A program made the position numbers and the translations under genes. From Pseudokordiimonas caeni (lineage in GTDB: Bacteria; Pseudomonadota; Alphaproteobacteria; Sphingomonadales; Kordiimonadaceae), in contig NZ_JAPPRR010000001.1 in assembly GCF_026719705.1 (NCBI RefSeq), positions 1,403,255-1,467,254 on the forward strand: DNA of 64,000 nucleotides, given 5' to 3'. Positions 51,303-62,613 of the stretch are shown one piece after another. Position 1 is the stretch's first letter. Each line of letters starts with the position of its first letter. The notes beneath the pieces were generated by a model, which was given only the letters and a program-made list of their open reading frames with translations, was not told where the DNA came from and did not search any database.

Positions 51303-53133
51303 GATCGATCACCTTCACATTGACAATATCCTGATGGTCGAAAGGCTTGCCTGCCGGACGCTGCAGAATCTTGAAATCCCCGTCCATGTCGACCTCCTCG
51401 AAGCCGAGTTTCGAGAAAATCTCCGCAGGCTTGATATTGCGGTCGCTCGGCTTGAAGCGGATCTTCATGTCCGCCCCCTGATTTTCAAGGAAATGCTGAA
51501 TCACCGCGTGATCCACATACTTGCCCTGGATGCGACAGCTGAACATCAGGTCTTCCAGCAGACCGGCAGGCCGGTCGAAGATCGCAAGCCCCACAATGCC
51601 GTAATTGCCGAAGCGGTCGGACGCATGCACCAACATGGCAAGCTTGTTGTCGCTCGCCGCGATTTCGGCAAGCTGCGCCTTTGTATAACGGCAGCCCGAG
51701 AAATTCATCTGGTTGGTGCGCTGCGCCAGTTCATGGGCACGCGGCAGCCGGTCCTCCGACAGCGGCTCCATCTCCACCTGCAGGTTGCAGCCGCGCAGGA
51801 ACGCAAGGAAATCCGCTTCACCGTTGGTGGCCAGGAAGCTGTTGCGGCTCATCTCGTCGCGGTACATCTGGCGGCGGCCGGCGCTTTCGTCGGTCACTTC
51901 CACATCGAACGAGGGATGATCCCGCCAGCTTTCAAAATCAAGCGCATCAAAGGTGCGTACGGCCGGATGGATCGCCGCCACCTCCTCGCGCTCGAACGGC
52001 TGGTCATCGATGAAGGCGAAAGTATCGATGCCGATATTCAGGCTTTGCCGGATGATATCGATCGACTGGCTTTTCGGACCCCAGTTGATCTGCGGATACA
52101 GGAAATACTCCTCGATGCCGAGCTCGCGGAGCTTCGCAAGGCCATCGGCCTCGTTATTCTTGCTGGCGACCGAGTGCAGGATGCCCCGGGCGTCCATCGC
52201 CTTGATGAAATCGATCAGCTCGGTGCGCGCCACCAGCTTATCGGCGCCGTCCTCGATCAGCACGCCTTTCCAGAGCGTGTTATCAAGATCCCAGATGATG
52301 CATTTCACCTTGTCGGCGGGAGTTTTCTTGGCTTCTTTCTTCGCAGCGGGCTTGGCAGCAGCCGACAGGAACTTCTGCGGGTCGCGCAGTTGCACGAAAT
52401 CGGCAAACAGGAAGGCGATATCGATATTACCGCCCTCTTGTGCCGGATAAACCGCCACGAAATAGTCGCCCGAAAGGTCGATCAGCGCGGAGATGGACGC
52501 AATATCGATGGCGATGCTCGTCAGGCCCGCCTCGATCGTCACATTCTTCTGGAAGACGCCCGTGCGGCCGTCCTTGTTGCGAAACTCTAGGATCAGGCTC
52601 GATGGTTTGCCCGAAAGGCTTGCAGCTTGCAGCAAAAAGGCATGCGAGGCCGTCACCGGCACGCCGCCGCTGCGACGGGCGAGCTTCGCCTTGAGGCCGT
52701 AGAATTTGCGCGCGGCCCACGTGCGGCCGCCATGCGGCACAGGCAGGCGCCAGATCAGGCCACCAACGGCGGACGAAAGCCCAAGCGCGAGGCGTGTGGC
52801 AAGCCCGCCGCGCAGCGCATGGCTGCCAATGGCTTCAAGTTTCGCCCATTTGCCATAGGCGACCCGTGCCATTTTCGCGCCTTCCGGCCCCGAGGCAATC
52901 TCGAACCCGCGGCGGAAACGAGCGCATTTGAAATCGCGGCGCGGTGCATAGAACTGGCAGGAAGTGAAACAGGCCGGCATCGTGCATTCGCTGCAATGTT
53001 CCGACCATGAAAGAAGCGACCGCCCGACGATATCGGCCGGTTGGACGAGACCTGCGAGCGCATCTGCCCCGAGGCTGTCGGGCCAGGCAGTACGTTTCAC
53101 ATTGCCGGATTCACTTTCAATCAGCATGGCCAT
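51289..53133 (-). CDS. FkbH-like HAD-IIIC protein with N-terminal cysteine cluster
   Basis: A 614-residue protein. The HAD core begins with KCIIWDLDNTLWKGVLIEDG near residue 280, followed by SVASKNNEADGLAKLRELG and FAFIDDQPFEREEV. A GNAT-like C-terminal domain comes next (QMNFSGCRYTKAQLAEI, GNYGIVGLAIF). This matches FkbH-type proteins that load glyceryl or related acyl groups. The N-terminus adds an unusual cluster: Cys47, 50, 55, 59 and 70 in EHCSECTMPACFTSCQFY, reminiscent of an iron-sulfur or zinc site. A beta-sandwich-like region lies between. Its partner deacetylase overlaps downstream. It may modify a surface glycan. Confidence 0.83.
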   Translation of the reverse strand: MAMLIESESGNVKRTAWPDSLGADALAGLVQPADIVGRSLLSWSEHCSECTMPACFTSCQFYAPRRDFKCARFRRGFEIASGPEGAKMARVAYGKWAKLEAIGSHALRGGLATRLALGLSSAVGGLIWRLPVPHGGRTWAARKFYGLKAKLARRSGGVPVTASHAFLLQAASLSGKPSSLILEFRNKDGRTGVFQKNVTIEAGLTSIAIDIASISALIDLSGDYFVAVYPAQEGGNIDIAFLFADFVQLRDPQKFLSAAAKPAAKKEAKKTPADKVKCIIWDLDNTLWKGVLIEDGADKLVARTELIDFIKAMDARGILHSVASKNNEADGLAKLRELGIEEYFLYPQINWGPKSQSIDIIRQSLNIGIDTFAFIDDQPFEREEVAAIHPAVRTFDALDFESWRDHPSFDVEVTDESAGRRQMYRDEMSRNSFLATNGEADFLAFLRGCNLQVEMEPLSEDRLPRAHELAQRTNQMNFSGCRYTKAQLAEIAASDNKLAMLVHASDRFGNYGIVGLAIFDRPAGLLEDLMFSCRIQGKYVDHAVIQHFLENQGADMKIRFKPSDRNIKPAEIFSKLGFEEVDMDGDFKILQRPAGKPFDHQDIVNVKVIDHVVS

Positions 53134-53335
53134 CGGTCGTTTCCGTCTTCCGTCTTGCGCCGGGACGGGTGCCCCGATCGCTCGCTAACAGGTAAGTAAT
53201 ATCGGAAGCAACCGCAATAGGCTAGCCGCCGACAGGAAAGTGATTGTTGAAACGCGTCTCTTATCACCTGCCCTGTTGCAACGGCGGCGAATGTATCGTG
53301 AAATCATGAATGAATGATGGGAGGGAGAACCAGTC

Positions 53336-54139
53336 ATGTCCGTTACATTCGACTTTACAGGCAAAACCGTTTTCGTGTTCGGCGGCACCAGCGGTATCAA
53401 CCTCGGTATCGCGGAGGCCTTCGCGGCGCGGGGTGCACTTGTGGGCGTTGCCAGTCGCTCGGAAGACAAGGTGAAGGCAGCGGTCGCGCGGCTTGAAAGC
53501 CTTGGCGCGACCGCGGCTGGCTATCCCTTGGACGTGCGCAACGTGGAAGCGGTGCGTGATGCATTGAAGGCTTTCCACGCCACCCACGGCCAGATCGATA
53601 TCCTGATCTCGGGCGCGGCCGGCAACTTCCCGGCCCCTGCCCTCGGCATGTCGGCCAATGCCTTCAAATCGGTTGTCGATATCGACCTTCTTGGCACCTT
53701 CCATGTGATGCAGAGCGCCCAGCCCTATCTCAGGGCTCCCGGCGCCTCCATTATCAATATCTCGGCACCGCAGGCGTGGATTCCGATGATGCTGCAGGCC
53801 CACGTGTGCGCTGCCAAATCAGGCGTCGATATGCTGACCCGCACACTGGCCATGGAATGGGGCCCGATGGGCATCCGGGTGAATTCGATCTCGCCCGGCC
53901 CGATCGATGGTACCGAAGGTATGAAGCGGCTGGCGCCGACACCGGCCGCTGTGAAAGCCACGGTCGAAAGCGTACCGCTGATGCGCATGGGCGCGGTCAG
54001 CGAGATTGCCGATGCCGCCATGTTCCTGTCGTCCCCTGCGGCGGCTTATGTCAGCGGTGTGGTGCTGCCCGTGGATGGCGGCTGGAGCCTGTCGGGCGCG
54101 GGCACGCTGTCGATGGCGATGGTCAAGGGGCAGATATAG
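53336..54139 (+). CDS. SDR family oxidoreductase, 2,4-dienoyl-CoA reductase-like
   Basis: A 267-residue Rossmann oxidoreductase. The NADP site is VFGGTSGINLGIAEAFAARG, and ISGAAGNFPAP holds the conserved NAG-like segment. The catalytic tyrosine of the usual YxxxK is absent: the region reads AHVCAAKSGVDMLTRTLAMEWGP. Together with SPGPIDGTEGMKRL this is the pattern of peroxisomal-type 2,4-dienoyl-CoA reductases (DECR2), which naturally lack the tyrosine. It is likely involved in oxidation of unsaturated fatty acids. GGGAGG precedes the ATG. Its end overlaps the convergent gene by 17 bases. Confidence 0.87.
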   Translation: MSVTFDFTGKTVFVFGGTSGINLGIAEAFAARGALVGVASRSEDKVKAAVARLESLGATAAGYPLDVRNVEAVRDALKAFHATHGQIDILISGAAGNFPAPALGMSANAFKSVVDIDLLGTFHVMQSAQPYLRAPGASIINISAPQAWIPMMLQAHVCAAKSGVDMLTRTLAMEWGPMGIRVNSISPGPIDGTEGMKRLAPTPAAVKATVESVPLMRMGAVSEIADAAMFLSSPAAAYVSGVVLPVDGGWSLSGAGTLSMAMVKGQI

Positions 54140-55673
54140 GCTCGATCCGGTAGATATCGTAGAAACTGCCGTTCAGCACGGGGCGGAAATTCGCCGGGAT
54201 TTCGGCGTCGCCCCGCGCACGACCACAAAGAATGGCATAGTCAAAACCCGATGCCGCCAGGGCCTTTAGCTTCTCATTCGTGAAGGGCTGGTTGAACCCA
54301 TGCCGGTAGCGCGGGAACGAAGGCATCGCATCGCCCGCCGCCGCCATTTCCCCTACCGCTTGCAGAGGCTGCTGGCCGGGAATGGTGAAAAGCTGTGCGC
54401 CCACAGGGTGGGTGAGCATCAGGAGCGAATCAATCGGCTGACAACGCGGCAACGAGTCGCGGCGGCCATTGACGGGGGCGATGGTTATGGGCTTCACAAG
54501 CGCACCGGGCTCGATCACGACTGACGCCTCCGCCAGATACTCGCTGTATGCCGTCTCGCTTTCCTGCAGGAACGCCCCGAGCATCGCGCTTTGCACAACG
54601 GCCCCGAACGAGAGGATGGCCACAAATGCACGGGTCCGCACCGCAGCGGTCAGCCCGGCGGTAAGCGCGATCAGCAGCAAAAGCGGCACGCGGATTTCCA
54701 GATAGCTCGCCCCGAAAAAATTGGGGGGAATGGTGACAAGCAGCAGGAGCGAAGCAATCACCGGCATCAGCGGCGGCCAATTGCCGGCGAGCTTGCGGTG
54801 GCGTACAAAGGCATAAAGGAGTGCCACGAACAAAAGGCCATTCAGCACAAGATCCGCGACGAAGAATCCTGATTCGACCGTTGTCATTGTCACCACAATG
54901 CGTTCCTTGAGCTCCCACATCGTGCGCGCCATCAGGCTGCCGGCATCCGGATAGGTGGCGAGCACACGGTCAACCCCCACAGCATAGCTGCCGCCGGCCT
55001 CCGCCGTGCGGGTCACGAAGAAGGCCGCCACCGGCACCAGGGCGTGCCCCGCCAGCCAAAGGCCGTCCGTGATCAGGGCACGAACATTCCGGTCCTTGCG
55101 CTGCCACCATCCGGCGAAGATCAGTGTGCCCGCCATCAGCCCGTAAAAGACGAAGGCGAGCCCGTGGCAGAGGAACACCATGAAGGCGAGCGGCACCTGA
55201 ATCAGATAGTGCCGCCGGACCAGCCGCCAGTCATCGTCAAGCGTCAGTCGCAGCAGAAAAAGCGAAAGCGCGAAACCGAGGAGGAAATTGATGAACCCCC
55301 AGCCAAGCACGTAATTGTGCGAGAAAAGCGCCGCAACGGGTGCGGCCAGCCGCAAATCGGCCCGCATCAGTTGCATGGCGGCAAGCCCGCCCCAATACAT
55401 CAGGGATACAAGTGCGAGCACAGATATCTTTGCAGCCATCAGCGGCGGCAGCCATTTGAAGACGGGCCACGCTGCCAGATCGAACCCCAGATTGGGCATC
55501 AGGGCCCAAGCCGGCGCGTACCATTCCCTGAACCTTGGCACTTCATCAAAATGCGTCAGGACAAAAAGCCGCGCCGCGTGATTGTAAAGGTCGACAAAGG
55601 GGTAAAGCTGCACCAGCAAGAATGGCGCAAGCGCGACGGCAAAGAACAGGATGGCCCACCACCTGGACGTCAC
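54123..55673 (-). CDS. Polytopic membrane protein, possibly GT-C-like
   Basis: A 516-residue protein with about 10-11 membrane spans and a soluble C-terminal domain of about 130 residues. I do not recognise its family. The first periplasmic loop VQLYPFVDLYNHAARLFVL, with an acidic residue soon after the first span, recalls GT-C glycosyltransferases, which would use a lipid-linked sugar, but this is weak. I chose GTG 55673 because GGGGGA lies five bases upstream; an ATG at 55691 adds six residues. It stands alone and ends within the SDR gene's 3' end. Confidence 0.68.
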   Translation of the reverse strand: MTSRWWAILFFAVALAPFLLVQLYPFVDLYNHAARLFVLTHFDEVPRFREWYAPAWALMPNLGFDLAAWPVFKWLPPLMAAKISVLALVSLMYWGGLAAMQLMRADLRLAAPVAALFSHNYVLGWGFINFLLGFALSLFLLRLTLDDDWRLVRRHYLIQVPLAFMVFLCHGLAFVFYGLMAGTLIFAGWWQRKDRNVRALITDGLWLAGHALVPVAAFFVTRTAEAGGSYAVGVDRVLATYPDAGSLMARTMWELKERIVVTMTTVESGFFVADLVLNGLLFVALLYAFVRHRKLAGNWPPLMPVIASLLLLVTIPPNFFGASYLEIRVPLLLLIALTAGLTAAVRTRAFVAILSFGAVVQSAMLGAFLQESETAYSEYLAEASVVIEPGALVKPITIAPVNGRRDSLPRCQPIDSLLMLTHPVGAQLFTIPGQQPLQAVGEMAAAGDAMPSFPRYRHGFNQPFTNEKLKALAASGFDYAILCGRARGDAEIPANFRPVLNGSFYDIYRIEPISAP

Positions 55674-55846
55674 GAATTCCCCCTGATGCATCCGGTGCGA
55701 TCAGCCCCCTGATCGATCATCCGGTTCGTACTCACCCTGACGATACTGCCCGCCAGCGCAATGCGCAACCTGCAGCGTTAAAGCCCAAGTGCATGAGACC
55801 GCTCGGCAATCTTTAATATATACAATTTTTACGACATGATAACACT

Positions 55847-55860
55847 TGATTCACGAATCA
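55847..55860. promoter_or_regulatory. Palindrome upstream of the DUF2726 gene
   Basis: TGATTCACGAATCA has two perfect 6-bp arms around AC. It lies about 76 bases before the DUF2726 start in a markedly AT-rich stretch (55810-55895), a position suitable for an operator. Confidence 0.35.
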
Positions 55861-55935
55861 TGCGATAAATATACAACCATTCACTGTATCCATCACGCGT
55901 TTACGGCGGTTGTTATGCCGGAAGGAGAGATCTGA

Positions 55936-56532
55936 ATGGATGTCATGATCTGGGAACTGATAGGCCTTGGCCTGATCCTTGTCGCCATCCTTGGCCTGAA
56001 TGGCAAGGCCCTGCCCGGCCGCAAGGGCAACCGGCCGAAACTTGTCTACAGCCGCGAGCGCCAGACCGAACGCCGCGATCCGGCGATGGATCAGTTGCAG
56101 AAGGTGATGCAAGCGAACTTTACCCGGCGGCGTATCATGAACGGCAGCGAATACGGCCTCTTCCGCATTGTGGAAAAGGAACTGCCGCAGATCAACGGCG
56201 GCTACCGCGTGTTCGCGCAAACCTGCCTCGGCGAAATCATCGGGTCGACCGACCGCGAAGCCCACGCCTGCATCAATGCCAAGCGAGTGGATATCCTGAT
56301 TATCGGCAACACCGGCGAGCCGCTCGCCGCCATCGAATATCAGGGCAGCGGCCATTATCAGGGCAATGCCGCCGTGCGCGACGCGGTGAAGAAGGAAGTC
56401 CTGCGCCGCGCGGGGGTGCGCTATCTCGAGATTTTCGATGGCTATACGGATGACACCGTTCGGCAGATGCTGCGCGATGCCCTGCGCCCCATGACGCCGC
56501 GCACCGCCGCAGCAGCCTCACCTGCCGCCTGA
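55936..56532 (+). CDS. DUF2726 domain protein, membrane-anchored
   Basis: A 198-residue protein with an N-terminal membrane span (MIWELIGLGLILVAILGL) and a DUF2726 domain: LQKVMQANFTRRRIMNGSEY, then KRVDILIIGNTGEPLAAIEY, QGSGHYQGNAAVRDAVKK and AGVRYLEIFDGYTD. This pattern (a D, then E-Y-Q and K on neighbouring strands) resembles the PD-(D/E)xK nuclease fold, so nuclease-like activity is possible though unproven. GGAAGGAGA lies upstream of the ATG. It ends eight bases from the convergent uvrB stop. Confidence 0.85.
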   Translation: MDVMIWELIGLGLILVAILGLNGKALPGRKGNRPKLVYSRERQTERRDPAMDQLQKVMQANFTRRRIMNGSEYGLFRIVEKELPQINGGYRVFAQTCLGEIIGSTDREAHACINAKRVDILIIGNTGEPLAAIEYQGSGHYQGNAAVRDAVKKEVLRRAGVRYLEIFDGYTDDTVRQMLRDALRPMTPRTAAAASPAA

Positions 56533-56539
56533 GGCCACC

Positions 56540-58684
<2,145 letters not shown>

Positions 58685-58905
58685 TCTTATGCCTCGCTGT
58701 GTTTGGCCCGAAGGTGCCCCTTTCGGGCCGCCGCATCAAGCCCCGCACGCGAACAGAAAACCGTGAACACCACTACCTGCGACGTGATTATATTTTAATC
58801 AATGATTATAATATGTGCATATTTTGTCTCGCGCCGCAACATACGGCCACAACGAAAATCATAAATATTCATTACTTTACAATGCGTTAAAGAACATCAG
58901 GCCGA

Positions 58906-58922
58906 TTGGCACAGGCTTTGCT
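58906..58922 (+). promoter_or_regulatory. Sigma-54 (RpoN) promoter
   Basis: TTGGCACAGGCTTTGCT matches the -24/-12 consensus TGGCAC-N5-TTGC, with the invariant GG and GC separated by exactly ten bases. Transcription would start near 58933, 46 bases before the porin ATG. An upstream activator site would be expected in the AT-rich region before it. Confidence 0.75.
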
Positions 58923-58978
58923 GATATGGTGTCACAAAAATGAAAATTGCCAAGACCCGATATCCACGGAGGAATACT

Positions 58979-59701
58979 ATGCCCACTTTGAAATTGCGCC
59001 GTTCCCTTGTTCCCCTTGTTCTGATTGCCTCGGCCACTGCTGTGGCCCCGAGCGCCGCCATGGCAGACGAAGAGCCCTACTTCTCGCTGTCCGCCAACGT
59101 AGCCCTGATGAGCGAGTATCGCTTCCGCGGGCTCTCGCTCTCGGAAAAAGACCCTGCCATCCAGGGCGGCTTCGACATTTCAACAAAGGACGGTTTCTAC
59201 ATCGGCGCCTGGGGTTCCTCGATCCAGGGCTATGGCACCGAAACCGGCGGCCTCTCCGAGCTGGAGCTTGATATCTATGGCGGCTATCGCACCGAAATCG
59301 GCGCGGGCCTGACCGCAGACGTCGGTCTCCTCGCCTACACCTATCCGGGCTCCGATGGCACCCACTATATCGAGGCCTACGGCTCGATTTCCGGTAATGC
59401 TGCCGACCTCGTCGACTGGAAACTCGGCGCTGCCTATGTCTGGGGCGGACAGGCCAACCTTTCCAACCAAGACAATATCTATCTCTATCTTGATGCCGGC
59501 GTGCCGATCAAGGACACCCCGATCACCGCAACCGGCCATATCGCGTATGAAGACGGCGCCTTTGGCGACGGCAAGTGGGACTGGAACCTCGGCCTCGCCT
59601 ACGCGCTGCAGCAATATACGGTCACCGTCCAATATGTGGACACCAATGTGAGCGGTATTGGCGAAGGCGCTGTCGTTGTCGGCCTCAAGGCCGCCTTCTG
59701 A
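58979..59701 (+). CDS. TorF-family putative porin
   Basis: A 240-residue outer-membrane protein. The signal peptide is SLVPLVLIASATAVAPSAAMA, cut before DEEPYFSL. The mature start FSLSANVALMSEYRFRGLSLSEKDPAIQGGFD is the signature of the TIGR02001-type porin-like family. Strands alternate to the end, which is the aromatic GLKAAF. Some relatives are linked to nutrient or nitrogen limitation, consistent with the sigma-54 promoter found here. GGAGG lies six bases before ATG 58979, so the earlier in-frame ATG at 58940 is rejected. A strong terminator follows. Confidence 0.9.
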   Translation: MPTLKLRRSLVPLVLIASATAVAPSAAMADEEPYFSLSANVALMSEYRFRGLSLSEKDPAIQGGFDISTKDGFYIGAWGSSIQGYGTETGGLSELELDIYGGYRTEIGAGLTADVGLLAYTYPGSDGTHYIEAYGSISGNAADLVDWKLGAAYVWGGQANLSNQDNIYLYLDAGVPIKDTPITATGHIAYEDGAFGDGKWDWNLGLAYALQQYTVTVQYVDTNVSGIGEGAVVVGLKAAF

Positions 59702-59736
59702 CACCCGACCAACTTTCTATCGTTTCTGGACCAACT

Positions 59737-59766
59737 TGGGGGCGCTTCGGCACCCCCATTTTTTTT
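59737..59766 (+). terminator. Rho-independent terminator after the porin gene
   Basis: TGGGGGCGC and GCACCCCCA pair with one mismatch around a TTCG tetraloop, followed by a run of eight T. It is a textbook terminator 36 bases after the porin stop. Confidence 0.93.
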
Positions 59767-59802
59767 GGTTTTCTGATAGCTTTTGGCCCTTTCAGCCCTT
59801 GA

Positions 59803-61952
<2,150 letters not shown>

Positions 61953-61957
61953 CCCTT

Positions 61958-61976
61958 TAATCGATACAATCGATTA
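61958..61976. promoter_or_regulatory. Operator-like palindrome upstream of dps
   Basis: TAATCGATACAATCGATTA is a perfect 8-bp inverted repeat with a three-base centre, about 70 bases before the dps ATG. A related half site, TTTAATCG, occurs again at about 61987, and TATAAG at 61999 could be the -10. The position suits a redox- or iron-responsive regulator. Confidence 0.5.
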
Positions 61977-62045
61977 CTGATATACCTTTAATCGTCTGTA
62001 TAAGTCCCCATGTCTGTGGCATAACCGTTTCAACAGCAAGGAGAA

Positions 62046-62537
62046 ATGAACATGAGCCCCAAGACGACCAAAAAATCTGCCACCGCCAAAGCAGCCGCTG
62101 CTTCCCCCGCCGTTGCTGATGACCTGAAAGTCATCCTCGCGGAAACCGTTCAGCTTTATATCCTGACCTACAACGTGCACTGGAACGTGACTGGTCCGCT
62201 TTTCCAGCCGGTGCACCTGCTGACTGAAACACAATATACCGAACTCGCACTCGCTGTTGACGAAGTGGCCGAACGCATCCGTACACTCGGACAGAAGGCG
62301 CCTGCAGGCTTCAAGGCCTACCAGAAGCTGGGCTCGATCGCGGATGGCGACGAAAACGCCTCGGCGGAAGAGATGGTCAAAAGCCTTGTGGATGCCCACG
62401 CCCACCTCGCTGCACGCATCCGCCCGGTGATCGGCAAGGCCGCAGAAGTGCATGACGAGGTAACTGCAGGCCTCCTGACGGACCGCCTGCAGGCCCACGA
62501 GAAAGCCGGCTGGATGCTCGGCGCTATGCTCGCCTGA
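62046..62537 (+). CDS. dps: Dps family DNA-protecting ferritin-like protein
   Basis: A 163-residue protein forming dodecamers that store iron and protect DNA. The lysine-rich N-terminal tail (KTTKKSATAKAAAA) is a typical DNA-binding tail. The ferroxidase ligands are readable in YNVHWNVTGPLFQPVHLLTE and LAVDEVAERIRTLGQKAP. AAGGAG precedes ATG 62046 (ATG 62052 is also possible). It is monocistronic with a strong upstream palindrome. A 20-bp tandem duplication (TCGCCTGATGGCA repeated) surrounds its stop codon. Confidence 0.93.
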   Translation: MNMSPKTTKKSATAKAAAASPAVADDLKVILAETVQLYILTYNVHWNVTGPLFQPVHLLTETQYTELALAVDEVAERIRTLGQKAPAGFKAYQKLGSIADGDENASAEEMVKSLVDAHAHLAARIRPVIGKAAEVHDEVTAGLLTDRLQAHEKAGWMLGAMLA

Positions 62538-62576
62538 TGGCATAAACCCTCGCCTGATGGCACATATCATGCTTTG

Positions 62577-62613
62577 ATCGGGACAATTTCAATCACCAGG
62601 AAATTGTCCCGAT
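62577..62613. promoter_or_regulatory. Perfect 14-bp hairpin overlapping the GSCFA start codon
   Basis: ATCGGGACAATTTC (62577-62590) and GAAATTGTCCCGAT (62600-62613) pair fully around a nine-base loop. The right arm includes the first two bases of the ATG at 62612, and the only ribosome-site-like AGGA (62598-62601) sits at the loop edge. It could regulate translation, or be a protein operator, or end the dps transcript. Confidence 0.7.

Noticed and set aside
58751-58768. Possible SOS box before uvrB (GAAC...GAAC)
   Set aside because: The two half sites are separated by ten bases, not the seven of the alphaproteobacterial LexA site.
62529-62562. Twenty-base tandem duplication around the dps stop codon
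   Set aside because: It is a short slippage-type repeat in non-coding sequence after the stop and changes neither protein; noted only in the dps entry.
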